33,725 nt of DNA from Fragilaria crotonensis (Eukaryota; Bacillariophyta; Fragilariophyceae; Fragilariales; Fragilariaceae): NCBI GenBank assembly GCA_022925895.1, contig JAKSYS010000673.1, positions 1 through 33,725 on the forward strand, given 5' to 3'. Each line of letters opens with the position of its first letter. The first letter of the stretch is position 1. Under the pieces are notes generated by a model. It made no database searches and was not told the origin of the DNA. It saw only the letters and a list, made by a program, of their open reading frames with translations. This document shows positions 9,319 through 20,706 of this stretch, piece by piece. The position numbers and the translations under genes were made by a program.

Positions 9319-10169
9319 TGTTTTTGTTGTTATTGTTTTGGAATTTAGATAATTATATGATATGAGAAGGATATGAACCTATCTACCGTATGTTGTTCTT
9401 GTGATTCGTGAGTTTCGTGATGTTTGTGGAAATACGAGAACCTTATTCACCGCTCAGTCTACACCCCAGACAAGTTGGGGTTCTCCTTTAGCAACTATTC
9501 ATCCCGGCTAAACCGAACTGTTCCACTGAATGATCATCCGCCGCTTGTTGTGAACTTCCCTTTGATCGGAATACCAATATGTGAGCAACGTCGGGTGACA
9601 CCATACACTTCTGATGTCGTACTGTACGTCGAACAGTAGCACTGCGAGTTTTGGATTTTGCATACACTGGGGAATTGAAAAATGTTTGTACAGTACGAGT
9701 ATGTCATACATGTACAGGCATTTTTTTTATTTCTTTTTTTTCGTGAACTCGATTTTCATGTTTATGACTTGCTCATGACACGATTTCCGATACGGACTAG
9801 GCACAGACAGCGTGTCGTTACACGAAGATGCTGAACGTCATACTAGCTCCAAACGGGTTGCAAGTGTACCAGGTACCTCCGATAAAAAAAGACAGCATCC
9901 AAAAACCCCGTGTCAGCCCGTACAAAGTTCGTACAGTCCACTCAGACAATTCTCATGCACAACACGCACTCCGATTTGTATCCTTGTATGTGAGTGCATC
10001 ACGTACGTCCTGGTACATGCATAAACATTGGCAGCGCAACAGCAATGACAACACAACAACATCGACAACAATTTCTTTTGGCCCAAGTTGCATCCTTTGG
10101 GGACGAATCATCGCTCATCACCCATTCTAAAAAGATTCACAACATCAATCCACATGTACAATTCTGATT
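9319..10169. other. Intergenic region without a gene
   Basis: Contains short GTAC-rich patches (9600-9720) and a T-rich run at 9721-9741. No reading frame here carries a recognisable domain. Confidence 0.45.
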
Positions 10170-10660
10170 TTGTGATGCTGGTGTATCCGATGGACGAATC
10201 ACCGAAGGCAGCTGTCACATCGATGGCGACTCGAATTCCACGTTACTTGGAGGCCTTGCGAATGGAGTTTTTTGGAACCTCAACGTCTCAATCGACTGCT
10301 GTTGGTTGGACTACCATTGGACACTCTCTTATGAAATACCACTTGGCTGGTCAGATAGAATGCTCGTCGATGGTAGGCTTAAGGGAATGACTGATTACGA
10401 CAATAAGCGAGGAATACTTGTGGACCCGATGGAACATCTGATGGAGTGTCAGATGGCGTACTGGATTGTAGTTCAGGTTGGATTGCTGTCGTCAAAGGGA
10501 ATTTGCAGTAGGGAAGGGATTGAAAAGGAAACATTGCTGGGTGTAGCAGATGTCCGATTAATCCACAAACACAGTGAGACTGATAGCCGCAATCCTTACG
10601 GTGTCCGTGCTGATGGAATCATTGAAGGCACACTCAATGACATATCCGACTGAAGAACAC
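10170..10660 (+). pseudogene. Degenerate D-G-rich coding-like stretch
   Basis: One frame beginning near 10170 reads V-S-D-G-R-I-T-E-G-S-C-H-I-D-G-D-S-N-S. Another frame from about 10428 reads D-G-T-S-D-G-V-S-D-G-V-L-D before a stop at about 10510, and a third ends D-G-I-I-E-G-T-L-N-D. The recurring GATGGA(A/G) with 12-base spacing suggests a decayed gene with short D-G repeats. No intact product exists. This is a pattern-based call and may be low-complexity noise. Confidence 0.25.
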
Positions 10661-12011
10661 TTGGGGAAAGGAGTTGTGTCTGGCATGATGTTGTAAATCT
10701 CAACTTCTCGATTCACTATTGGTTGGAGAGTTGGTTTGATCACCACCTGCCTGTGCCTGCCTGCCATAACGTTCGTTCTTGGATGATCAAATGGAGTTTC
10801 GATGCCAGACTTGATAGAATCCCGGAGGCGACAAGAAGGCTTTATGGAAGCCTTGACTGTACCAATGATGCAATGCCCAATGAATTTACCCGAGAGTGCG
10901 TCGGCAATGCCCTGGAGCAGGAAATGAACTGATGTTGAGTTGTCCTGGATCTAGTAAGCCTTACGGTGGCGAGTGACTCAAGTCATAAACTTCAGTTCGA
11001 AGATGCTAAGCAAGCTCCGTTGGGTAGAGTCTGTGGTAATTTAATACGACGTGAATCTGTTATTGTGAGTATCATTGAAGTCTCAGTAGCATGATCTGTC
11101 TCAGGATAACCAGGTCTTTCTAAGAACAGAAAGAATGAGTAAGGAGTCAGGTGAGACCTAATACGCCTGTACGTATACCTGGTACTACAGTACTGGTATC
11201 TAGCACTGAGCGAGTACGTCTATCAATGAGCGTTGGCGGCGAAAAAAGACCTGCATTCGCAGTGGTCTTGACACTTATTTCTGTCACATACAAAATGTAC
11301 ACGCATGTACGACAAAAGTTTTTGGTTTTCGAAGGTACACTTGCAACCCGTTTGGAGGTCGTAGACAGTGAAATCGATACAGTGTACAGTGTACTCGAGT
11401 ACGTGATCAATAGAACAGTACTTCGAGTACTCGTACAGGTTCTGAAGCATTGTATGATGGACCAGTGCTCGTGCAGCAATCAGAAATGCTCCGTGGCCGA
11501 CGCATACATGTTTCAAAATTCAGCTGACGTTCTGTCACAAAACGTTGCCATCCCTATCTGAATTAGGTATTGTACACGTAGTATACTTTGATCTTTCTAC
11601 TCTACTATTGTAGACTCTAGTAGAGACACTAGCCTGTCAGGAGCAAGCTAATGTTGTGGACGTGCAAGTTGAATTGGCAAGGCAGTCAGTCCATCATGGA
11701 TGGCGTCGACTAGCGGTTGCGCGGCCACAATTACTCCCATTATTACTAAAAGTAACGTAATGTGTCAGATTCGGCTCGAGCCACCAAGGTCTCCCTGTTC
11801 TTCCGAAAAAAGGGAATCAGCGTGTGTAATAGTGCACAATTATGACTGAAAAAAATGCAACCTCAATTTTAGAACATTAGACGTGAGCATGGAATGTACA
11901 CATGTATCTGCCGAGCCTGGCTGGCTGCTAGCTTGTATTGAATAGTATGATGCAGTATTGTGGTTGATTGCATAGCGTCAATTGTTGATGACCACGAAAA
12001 AATGTGGTATG
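10661..12011. other. Intergenic region with GTAC-palindrome island
   Basis: No gene is recognised. From about 11150 to 11440 the sequence is packed with GTAC-containing words, including the perfect 12-bp palindrome GTACTCGAGTAC at 11391-11402 and AGTACTTCGAGTACT just after it. Further short T-A-C-T rich words occur up to 11640. Confidence 0.5.
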
Positions 12012-12308
12012 TCAGGGTTGTTCTCGGTGGTGGTAGCTAGTTATTGGCAACTTGCAATGATTGTGGCATGATCTGGAATTGAGCTTGTCAACCTTGTACG
12101 GTTTAATTGCGGAACCATCAAGATGACGGTCATAGGGCCGCCCCGTTTCAAACATTTGGAATGCTGAAGGCGAGTCATCTGGAATTGTGGACGCCGGTTG
12201 CTGTCGCAAGTGTTCATAACGGGGACGGATATTCCTTGTTTTTCTCATGGTGTCGATGCCACCGATTCGTTGGGCAGTTTTGAGCAAGGCATAGGAGGGA
12301 CGAAACAT
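12012..12308 (-). CDS. Possible small basic protein, unrecognised
   Basis: 98 residues from the ATG at 12308. The N-terminus M-F-R-P-S-Y-A-L-L-K-T-A-Q-R is basic, hydroxylated and free of acidic residues, as in mitochondrial presequences, and is followed by T-M-R-K-T-R-N-I-R-P-R-Y. The centre has a plausible structured segment (S-A-F-Q-M-F-E-T-G-R-P-Y-D-R). No family is recognised. The end (C-H-N-H-C-K) may be intron read-through, so the true 3' end is uncertain. It could be a chance frame. Confidence 0.35.
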   Translation of the reverse strand: MFRPSYALLKTAQRIGGIDTMRKTRNIRPRYEHLRQQPASTIPDDSPSAFQMFETGRPYDRHLDGSAIKPYKVDKLNSRSCHNHCKLPITSYHHREQP

Positions 12309-13187
12309 GTTTTTCGGATCTTGTTCTGGTGAATGGTACACGGTTTTGATTTTTTTGTGATACGTTGAAGTCCATTGAGATAGAGGGCGTTGTGATGAAG
12401 GGTCGTAACTTAACTTGAGAATTGAACTGGGAATGGAGGCAGGAGCAAGAAGGGCAATTCTAAATTCAAATCTTGGTTTTCATTTTATTCAGCGCGTTCA
12501 GTCGTGTAGTTCTTGTACGACTGCTAGCTACTACTACCGGTACTCTAGTCGGAGTGTCGTCGACTACGTGTAGAGAAAAAAGGGAGGGGTAGAGGCGTCC
12601 GTGTCTCTGAGACAAAGTTCAGTATTACTGTGACGTAGAACTCGGTGTGTCGGTTGTCGGTATCCCAGTATGGAGTATGGAATTCCGAATTGTACAGGCG
12701 TACAGACAAGGCAAAGACAAAACGAGTTTGGATGGCGAGCAGGCAGGGCAAGAGAAAGACACCCAATCGACAAAGCAGGAATGCAAAAGCAGGTGGTAAG
12801 GAAGTTGCGGCTAGCCAATCATAAATCATTCGATGATCGTTGCTCATAGATTGGACAGTTTCAAACTGCAACTGCTTGACTTTTAGCAATTGCACGTGCT
12901 TACACGTGAGGGGCCCAGCAAGATGAAAAAAGAATACATGAGATTCCTAACGGCTACAGCGAGATGGACATGAAATAGAATCCAAATATGAGATTCTGAA
13001 TCGCAATCGGTCACGAATCTGACGAAAGCCATCAAATGGAGAAGACATTGCAAATCGCATATCACATCTGTCGACTTCGAAAATCATTGCCATTCGACTT
13101 TAGTTCTCATATTAATACTACTTCAGTATTATTACAGTTACATTTCCATCATCTACCACCTTCTCGAACAATACTAGTACATTCACC
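12309..13187. other. Intergenic region upstream of the phosphofructokinase gene
   Basis: A GTAC/TACTA-rich patch occurs at 12505-12560. One hydrophobic open frame on the minus strand lacks an ATG in context and any recognised domain. The last 100 bases are A/T rich and probably hold the PFK promoter and 5' UTR. Confidence 0.4.
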
Positions 13188-14498
13188 ATGTCCCAACAAC
13201 ACATGAAAGTCGCCATGATGACCTCTGGAGGTCTTGCTCCATGTCTTTCGGCATCGATCGCACAACTTGTTCGATACTGGTCTGCAGCATTGAAGGAGGG
13301 CAAGATTGCATCCTTGTCCATCCGCATGTACCTTGATGGTTACAAGGGGATCTTGATTGGAGATTCCTTCATGTTGGATGAAGCTCTTTGGGAAGAATGC
13401 GATGCTCTCAACTATTTGGGAGGTTCGCCCATTGGAAATTCCCGAGTCAAGGTAGGAACTTGACCTGCAGGATCAGCACTTGACCTCAATGACATTTCTA
13501 ACTCCACCATTCCACTTCTAACAACAAAACAGTTGACCAACCTCAAGGACTGCATCGCCCGCGGATTCATCAAGGAAAACGAATCACCGCTCGAGGTTGC
13601 TGCCCAGCAACTCATCAAGGACGAAATCAACGTCTTGCACACCATTGGAGGTGACGACACAAACACACAAGCTGCCGTCCTTTCCCAATACATCCTTTCC
13701 GAACACGGAGGCAAGGTCGTTGTCATTGGCATGCCAAAGACCATTGACAACGACGTGTATCCTATCGTCCAAACCTTTGGAGCCGACACTGCCGCCCACC
13801 AGGGAGCACTCTACTTTGAAAACATTGTCTCCGAGTCAACTGCCAATCCTCGCATGCTCATTCTGCACGAATGCATGGGTCGCGATTCCGGATACTTGAC
13901 GGCTGCCACAGCCAAGGCCTACCGTGACCGATTGGCCCTGCAAAAGTTTGTTCCAGGATTTGCCACGAGTGCCAAATCTCGTGACGTGCATGCCATTTGG
14001 ATTCCTGAAAATCCTCTCGACTTGGCCGCCGAAGGCGAACGTCTCAAGAAAATTATGGACGAATTTGGTAATGTCAACATCTTTTTCGGTGAAGGCACTG
14101 GTGTTGGTGAAATTATCAAATCCATGGAAGCCGCCGGCGAAGTGGTCCCCCGCGATGCCTTTGGTCACGTGGCATTGGCCAAGATCAATCCAGGACAGTA
14201 CTTTTCGACTCACATTGCGGCCCTTGTGGGGGCCGAAAAGACCTTGGTCCAAAAGTCGGGATACTTTTCCCGTGCCGCTGCGGCGAATGACTTCGATCGC
14301 ACTCTGATTGCCGACTGTGCCAAGGCAGGAGTTGAGGCGGCCATTGCCGGTGTCAGTGGGTGCATGGGACAAGATGAGAATATGGAAGGTACTCCCATTC
14401 GGGCTATTGAGTTTGAGAGAATCAAGGGAGGAAAACCATTCGATGTTACGCAAGAGTGGTTTGTTAGTATGGTGAAGGAGATTGGACAATCCAAGTAG
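13188..14498 (+). CDS. Pyrophosphate-type 6-phosphofructokinase (two exons)
   Basis: CDS is join(13188..13451, 13533..14498), 409 residues. The 81-nt intron is GTAGGA...AACAG and falls between codons. It phosphorylates fructose 6-phosphate at C1 in glycolysis. Motifs: M-T-S-G-G-L-A-P-C-L near the N-terminus, G-G-D-D-T-N-T-Q-A-A, G-M-P-K-T-I-D-N-D-V, and M-G-R-D-S-G-Y-L-T-A. In PFKs the second Asp of G-G-D-D, in place of the Gly of ATP enzymes, together with the Lys of P-K-T-I-D-N-D, marks pyrophosphate as phosphoryl donor, so the reaction is probably reversible. Length fits the roughly 400-residue bacterial-type PPi-PFK group rather than the long plant or animal enzymes. There is no signal peptide or presequence, so a cytosolic location is likely. 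The start context CACCATG is favourable. Confidence 0.92.
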
Positions 14499-14829
14499 AT
14501 AGAATATAGTTATACTATATCAATGTAAATGGATAAACGAGTACTTTGATGCAGTTACGAGAATCATCATATTAGTGGCTGCGAACTGACGATCCAAAAT
14601 CACGTCCAACTGTAGAGACAAATCATTTGTTTTCGTCTTGACGGTCCTTTGCAAATGGAGTACTTGGATTGCACCGCACAGAAGCTGGATGAACGTAAAT
14701 CACATGTACAATGCTTTCCTAGAATTCTCGAATAGAAACAAAAAGATCAACTAATTGGTGTTATACTGGAATCGGCAATACAACACACATCGAACATGGC
14801 AACTGTAGTATGCACAGATACTGAAAACT
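14499..14829. other. Convergent intergenic spacer
   Basis: Lies between the 3' ends of the PFK (+) and HA-domain (-) genes. It is A/T rich just after both stops, consistent with 3' UTRs. No gene or repeat is seen. Confidence 0.4.
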
Positions 14830-16632
14830 TTACTTCTTCCCAGCCCATGAAAAATCAATCGCATCCAACTTTTCAATTCTTGCCCACGTCATCCCCTTCG
14901 CCTTCCCCTCTCCCTTATCCTCCAACAATCGACGACGGCAACGTTGATTGAGCACCCACTTGTGCAGCGTCTTATCGTACGTTTGCGGCACTCTCGTGTG
15001 TCCGAATTGTGATTTGAACACCACCAACTGTTGAAAATTGGCTTCCCACTGTCCATCGTTGGACTGGTGTCCCACAACCCACGCAAATCCGACCGATTGG
15101 AGTGCATTGACACGTTCTTGGGTCATGGATTCTTCCGAGGCGAGGCCGAGATCGAAATCTTTTTTGAGGATGCGCTGTTTGCGTACCCACGAGTGCAATC
15201 CCTTGTCCTTGTAACTCTTGGGGACGATGCAATCGCCGTGTGTTAATTTGTATTTGACCAAATCTTGGAATCGCGCCTTCCAACGTTGATCGTACGATCG
15301 GGTTCGAGATGATGATGGACCAATGTCCACGTCAATTGTGATGCTGCTGTTGTTCATCCTCATGTTGTTGTTGTTTCCTTGTGGGAATCCCAGAGATGGG
15401 TTGCCATTGCCATTGCCTTGTTCGTGTGATGATGTTGCAGCATCTTTTTGACCATTGGTGGACGTCTTGTTGTTGTTGTTGTTGTTGCTCATGTTGTTCT
15501 GAGCTTTCAAGTTACTTAAATCCTTTTCTAGTTTCCGAATCCTGTTTGTCTTTATATTCAGAGCGAGAATTAGACTGTCACACTCCTCACATTTCGCCTT
15601 GTATTTGGCATACAGATCATCAGCTTTCGCAGGGTCCACGGCATCCACAGCCAAAGGAACTTGATGAGTAGCTTTGGCAGTAGTGGTGTCAGTAACCAGA
15701 ATAGTCACGGGATTGCTGTCAGGTTTGTGTGCTGTGTTTGTGGTAACAGTGACTGGTTGCGTCAGTTGATTGTGATGATGGATTGGATCTGTCAAAGGTT
15801 CGGGTTGCATCAAGGGAAAGGATGCCATTCCCATCTGTGAATGGTCGGCAGTATTGGCATGTGGAGCATGGACGGGATGTGGTGGTGGGATGGAAGGGAT
15901 ATTGTTATCAACGACAGTGCCATTGTCATTGCGATGGACATTTCCATGTTGTTGCGTTTGTAGATGATGGCCAAAAGGTTGCTGTTGTTGGTTTTGTTGT
16001 TGATGCTGTTGTTGTTGTTGCTGGGGTTGTTGTTGATACTGCTGGTGTTGCTGCTGCTGCTGCTGCGGTTGATATTGTTGTTGTTGATGCTGCTGCTGGT
16101 ATTGCTGTTGTTGCTGCTGCTGCTGCTGCTGACGGTGGTGGTACATGGCTTGTGTTTGAAATTGTGGAGGTGGATGAACGTGATAGTGAACATGAACGGC
16201 TTCGGCAAGAGGTGCGTGAGGTGGCATCGTCATGTGCGTAGTGAGATCAACTGGGTGAGAATTAGCACTGGCACTGGTACTACTAGCGCCAGTACTGGCA
16301 TTCGCAGTCGTTGTCGTAGTTGCATTGCCATTCGCATTTCCATTGCCATGGGTAACTTCATTGACACTGACACTAACATTGCTATGACAAGTTTCAATCG
16401 ATGGAGGAGGCAGAGAATGAAACCTAAACACCGAGTATGAAGGTGCTGTTGTGTTTGCTGTAGATGCTCCTGCGTTTGCTGGTACTGCGTCTGGTACCAT
16501 TGCAGCGTTGCCAGCAGGCTGCTGCTGTGAGTTCAGAATGTTCGTTTCAACGTTACTGTTTTCTGGAACATGAATGTTTCCTGGGACTGATGCAGAGGCA
16601 GCTGCAAGTTGTTGGAGATGAAAGTCGGACAT
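14830..16632 (-). CDS. Poly-Q protein with two C-terminal helicase-associated (HA) domains
   Basis: 600 residues in one exon, starting at the ATG at 16632. The first 330 residues are low complexity: N/T/A-rich, then a glutamine tract with scattered His and Tyr at about 165-220 (CAG/CAA codons, 15975-16135), then H/P-rich. A short coiled coil lies near 337-372, with a C-x-x-C preceding it. The C-terminus has two helicase-associated domains at about 447-518 (R-W-K-A-R-F-Q-D-L-V...L-H-S-W-V-R-K-Q-R) and 527-597 (Q-W-E-A-N-F-Q-Q-L-V...L-H-K-W-V-L-N-Q-R). HA domains are predicted nucleic-acid-binding modules, expanded in diatoms and usually found here without a helicase. A nuclear regulatory role is inferred. 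The gene is divergent from the oxygenase gene at 17030, sharing about 400 bp. Confidence 0.85.
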   Translation of the reverse strand: MSDFHLQQLAAASASVPGNIHVPENSNVETNILNSQQQPAGNAAMVPDAVPANAGASTANTTAPSYSVFRFHSLPPPSIETCHSNVSVSVNEVTHGNGNANGNATTTTTANASTGASSTSASANSHPVDLTTHMTMPPHAPLAEAVHVHYHVHPPPQFQTQAMYHHRQQQQQQQQQQYQQQHQQQQYQPQQQQQQHQQYQQQPQQQQQQHQQQNQQQQPFGHHLQTQQHGNVHRNDNGTVVDNNIPSIPPPHPVHAPHANTADHSQMGMASFPLMQPEPLTDPIHHHNQLTQPVTVTTNTAHKPDSNPVTILVTDTTTAKATHQVPLAVDAVDPAKADDLYAKYKAKCEECDSLILALNIKTNRIRKLEKDLSNLKAQNNMSNNNNNNKTSTNGQKDAATSSHEQGNGNGNPSLGFPQGNNNNMRMNNSSITIDVDIGPSSSRTRSYDQRWKARFQDLVKYKLTHGDCIVPKSYKDKGLHSWVRKQRILKKDFDLGLASEESMTQERVNALQSVGFAWVVGHQSNDGQWEANFQQLVVFKSQFGHTRVPQTYDKTLHKWVLNQRCRRRLLEDKGEGKAKGMTWARIEKLDAIDFSWAGKK

Positions 16633-17029
16633 GGATATCGCACACAGGTAAGCACTGTCACTTGAAGGGCAAGAATGGATGAGGCGAAGGGGGGTGTTCA
16701 GCGACGTGATTGTGGTACTACTTGGTGCATCTCATCCTCACCAGCGAGGGAGTAGTAGAGTTCTACGTCAATCTACTTGACAAGAGAAGGAGGATCTGAA
16801 CCCATGGTACTTGTAGCTCTAGGGAGCTTGGCTGCTGGATGCTCCGTATTCTGCAGTATCGTTCTGCGTTGAATTCCGGTATGTTTGATTGTATACGTAC
16901 TGCATACAGAAAAAAGTTGCTCGTACTGCTACGCCTATCAGCACTCTCGTACAGTACTCCAGTACGCAGCACCATGGCAGCAGACTCCGTCAAACAGCTG
17001 ATGACATAAATCGTCCACGAATCGATGTC
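16633..17029. promoter_or_regulatory. Shared divergent promoter region
   Basis: Separates the HA-domain gene (-) from the oxygenase gene (+). It contains a GTAC-rich cluster from about 16880 to 16975 with an exact TACTCCAGTA at 16955-16964. It may regulate both genes; this is inference from the layout. Confidence 0.4.
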
Positions 17030-18280
17030 ATGTCTGTATCTTGTGATGTTCATGTTGCTCAAGGCCCACTCGATCATGCGGTCGAATCCAGTGCGATCTC
17101 CACGCCAACAAACTCAGAATTAGCAGGACTCTCACTTGCAGTTGCACAAGGTTCAGTCTCAATCGATCATGTTCCGACTACAAACAAGGAAGAAACAGAA
17201 TCCAATGACAGTACTTCAAAACCAACACCAATGACAATGATGGCAAGGACTGTACCACAACGACGATGCAATGTGAGTCACACACCTACATGCTTTTTTC
17301 CTTTCACTTACCTCGAATACGTAAAGTTTCCTAATTCTTTTGTATTCTAACCTTCTGAAATATCTCATCAGACTCGGATATCAACTCGCCAGCTTTCGCG
17401 CCTGGATCAACTCTTTTGGAAGACGGACCGTCGTAATACTCCTGCTGATGCTGTTACTGTCGGCCCGACGACTCGAAAACGAAAGCTTGAAACGACGAAC
17501 CCTCCTGTCACTACAATGACACATGGTCGTCTCCTTCTCAAACGTGTCCATGATTCACCTCACATTTACATTATTGACAACTTCCTCACGGAAACAGAAC
17601 TCAACCATTGTCATTCCATCATTCAACAAGCCAAATTTCAAAAATCATTTGTGGACGCCTCCGAAACGACACAATCAACAACATCAGCTTCATCAACAAC
17701 ATCATTCAAAACGACAACAACAAGAACAACTGCTGCTCGCATTGACACGGACCACAGAACATCAACCTTTGTTTCCGTCGCCAAACAGGCGGACCGGATC
17801 ATTGCTGCCATGGAACGCAAATCAGCAGATTTGTTGGGCATGAATGTGGATCGTTTGGAACCATTGCAATTGGTACGCTACCAAAAGGATCAATTCTTTG
17901 GTGTCCATCATGATTTGGGAACACTCATTCCGGCGGAGGATGATGATGAAAATCGCCATGGCACTGTCGAATTGCCACCGAAATCAACTCATGTCAAACG
18001 ACGATTAGTCACATTGTTTTGTTATTTAAATACCGTGGATGAAGGTGGATGCACGTACTTTCCGGCCTTGGATGCCCCAAGGACGAGTCGTGATGCTGCT
18101 GCTGTCACCAGTGCGATTCAAGAACTGCGAGTGGCACCCGTTCGAGGCCGTGCCGTGCTGTTTTGCAATATTTTGAAGGATGGTGATGCAGACCCACGGA
18201 CAGTCCATGCGGGGGAGCCAGTGAGAGGAATCAAGGGAACCGTAAAGTATGGACTGAACATTTGGGCGTGTGAAGAATGA
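17030..18280 (+). CDS. Prolyl 4-hydroxylase-like 2-oxoglutarate/Fe(II) oxygenase (two exons)
   Basis: CDS is join(17030..17272, 17372..18280), 383 residues. The 99-nt intron GTGAGT...CATCAG falls between codons and keeps frame. The catalytic fold shows H-H-D (His260, Asp262) and a distal His360 in T-V-H-A-G-E-P-V, with the 2-oxoglutarate-binding basic residue in G-T-V-K-Y-G-L-N-I-W. The core begins near D-S-P-H-I-Y-I-I-D-N-F-L, typical of P4H proteins. Family members hydroxylate prolines using O2, 2-oxoglutarate, Fe(II) and ascorbate. The N-terminal 130 residues are S/T/K-rich and probably disordered. A basic patch T-R-K-R-K-L could be a nuclear signal, and there is no signal peptide. A T/S-rich loop sits after the first strand. 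The substrate is unknown. Confidence 0.85.
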
Positions 18281-18772
18281 GAAATGAGGGATGCCCTTTT
18301 GGGTCTTGTTGAGCACAAGACGGATGTTACTTTCATGGGAATCGGAGTGCTCGTCAATGCACCTTACGCCCATCGCAATCATGCGCGCGCATCATAGTCC
18401 TCATGTGCACACACTGCCACTGCGGGGTCCCTGACTCAGATTCCGCGTCTCTCCTCGTGGTGTAACTCACTTGATATGGTGGAAGGCTACGTTCCAAAAC
18501 AAACAACTACCAGCACAGTTTCTTCTATTCATTTCGTCATTTGCACGGCTCTCAGTGCGTGTTACTGTCTTGTTAGGTTTTGAGTTCTTCCAGTATTGAG
18601 CAGGCCTGCAGTTGGAGGTAGGGGATCGTATCGATGATTGGAATTGAGCGACAAAAAGGACTAATCATGTACATTTAATGCAATGAATCGATTCGGGCTT
18701 TCAATGGTATTCTTGCGAGTGGCCTATCCATTTTTACTACTGTTTTCCGGCAATGTTATCCTTTGTATGCAT
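18281..18772. other. Convergent intergenic spacer
   Basis: Lies between the oxygenase (+) and the unknown basic protein (-) 3' ends. No gene, RNA or repeat is recognised. Confidence 0.4.
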
Positions 18773-19483
18773 TCACTTCATTGTTGTATGTTGTGCTGCT
18801 GCTCTGGATTTCCGCTCAAGCTCCATTGCCCTCCACTTCCACAGTATCACTCTCCGCTGTTCTTCTAAGTACGCCTCTAGCGTTACCTTGGCAGCTGATT
18901 TATGATACTGGCCTTTCATTTCAATGTCGTCTCTTTGCGCTCGGATACCTTCCAATATTGAAGTCATCTCATAACGGTTTGTGAGAGACATGGTGCTCCT
19001 CTTGGAGCGATTCGGTGATGACTGCATCTCCGCTACTTGTGCTTGTGTCGAATCCATGGACTGGTGGCAGGAACGAAGTTCGGAAGTATTGGAGATGAAG
19101 GTCGTCAAACAATCTTCTCGTACCATGTTGTTGTTGCTCGTGCTTCGCCTGTTTGACCTTCTTGACTTTTTCTTCTTCTTCTTCGCGTCATTGCAAGATG
19201 CCTCGCGTTCGTTGGACTCCACCTTTGTGGATGACGATCCACCGTCAGGGCAATTGGATTTCTGGAACGAATTCATCGACCTCCTGTTTTCCTTCTTTTT
19301 GCCGTCATGGTCGATCATTTTCTCAAGGGCTAGATTGCGGGGAAGAACGAGGCGTGGTGACAGTGTGGAGTTTGGTTGCACGATTGCAATGGGTGAATGC
19401 ACAGTGCAACAAGTTCGAGGAATCAAAGTAAAATGTGTTCGTACTCTAGGTAGGCAATTGAAAGAGCGATCTACTTGGTGCAT
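18773..19483 (-). CDS. Unrecognised basic protein, paralogue of the gene at 26102-26695
   Basis: 236 residues from the ATG at 19483. The centre holds a lysine/serine cluster (six K then S-R-R-S-N-R-R-S). The C-terminal 110 residues start at M-V-R-E-D and contain S-L-T-N-R-Y-E-M-T-S-I-L, I-R-A-Q-R-D-D, and L-E-E-Q-R-R-V-I-L-W-K-W-R-A-M-E-L-E-R-K-S-R, which looks helical. The same motifs in the same order occur in the protein encoded at 26102-26695, and similarity extends upstream of the internal Met codon at 19318, supporting the longer start. No family is recognised. The basic middle suggests a nuclear or nucleic-acid-associated protein, which is a weak inference. Confidence 0.75.
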   Translation of the reverse strand: MHQVDRSFNCLPRVRTHFTLIPRTCCTVHSPIAIVQPNSTLSPRLVLPRNLALEKMIDHDGKKKENRRSMNSFQKSNCPDGGSSSTKVESNEREASCNDAKKKKKKSRRSNRRSTSNNNMVREDCLTTFISNTSELRSCHQSMDSTQAQVAEMQSSPNRSKRSTMSLTNRYEMTSILEGIRAQRDDIEMKGQYHKSAAKVTLEAYLEEQRRVILWKWRAMELERKSRAAAQHTTMK

Positions 19484-20706
19484 ATCAGGTAAAATAGAAG
19501 TTCATCGCTTCATTTTTATTGCGACAAATTCGCACATGCGGAATCGCACCAGAACTTGTATACAGCGCTTGACGTAAAAGCTACGTGATTTCGAAGCACT
19601 CCGTGTTTACCTCTAGAAGAACAATTATGTAGTGAATCAGACTCGAAGAAGACTAAGGTTCAATACCAAGATAGCAGGTTGTTCTGGGAATACGCAATTT
19701 GTTCGAAGGAGTACTCAAATCTTCTCTAAGTATGCTGTGATTCCACATGATTATGTTTACTTGGAAACTGCACTACGCATCAACATCGAATCTTCCAATT
19801 GTGTTTTCAATCATCCTTGTATAGTAGGTGCTCGAGTGGAATGTCCTCCGGGAACACACCTGTGCCTTGAATTATAATATAAAATAAAATTATACATGGT
19901 TTTATAGTAGCTACTGTAGTATGAGCTATGATCTATGATACAAGAACCAATCTGGTTTTGCCGGACCTCCGCAGCACAACTTCTCCGAGTACGGAGGATG
20001 TCCCTTCGGTAATGCAGAGTGTCAAAGTATACGTGCAGTGCGAATCCGTAAAAGGAATGTCTAGCTCTAGGAGAGGTAGCGAACCATCAACAGTAGATCG
20101 ATATCAATATCCCATGGTGTCTCTCCTCTCTCCTTTAATGGAAGGGTCGGCAACGTTACAGAATATATGGTGACAATTCGTGAAAGATGCCTGCACTACC
20201 GCCAGTTTTGTACCGTGTTGAGGGAACATAAAAAGGCTACCGGTAATGCATGTGAGATAATACAAAATGTCTACTCTACCTGTGTGTGATAGAAACAATT
20301 AAGTAATGCTCGAGTTCTACGACTTTTGTCAGACATTCATTCGGAGTCCTCTGGTCCACAAGGAAGTATACTACCGGTAGCTAGTATACTGCATACAGTA
20401 TTCGAGTACTTGTACTCTGAGTACTAGTAGTAGTACCAGTTAGCCAGTTAGTGGGACTGTAGCTCTCCTGTATACTTTCCTACTACTAGATCGTGCTGTA
20501 GACGGAGCTCGGAGCCGAAACGTAACTGGTACAAGTACTACAGTTCTCGTACCAGGAGTACACCCAGGAGTAAAAATCCGATATGGATCGCGCCCTGTGA
20601 CCTCAACCAGCAAGATTCACTGTGACGCAAATTGATGTATCCTCCTCTCACCTTCACAACATGAAATCTTCTCAATACTGAAACTGATCAATGCCATCAT
20701 AATAGA
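19484..20706. other. Intergenic region with GTAC island upstream of the ABC transporter
   Basis: No gene is recognised from 19484 to 20340. From about 20360 to 20575 GTAC, AGTACT and CCAGTA-like words are dense, including the inverted repeat GAGTAC-TT-GTACTC at 20404-20417. This island ends about 130 bp before the transporter ATG. Confidence 0.5.

Noticed and set aside
12545-12895. 116-codon hydrophobic frame on the minus strand
   Set aside because: Lacks an ATG at its start, has no recognised domain, and lies in the putative promoter of the PFK gene.
15783-16440. Long plus-strand frames rich in Val/Ala or Leu opposite the Q tract
   Set aside because: They are antisense readings of the CAG/CAA repeat of the HA-domain gene.
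18683-18868. 61-codon hydrophobic plus-strand frame
   Set aside because: Largely antisense to the 3' end of the conserved unknown-protein gene, which has paralogue support.
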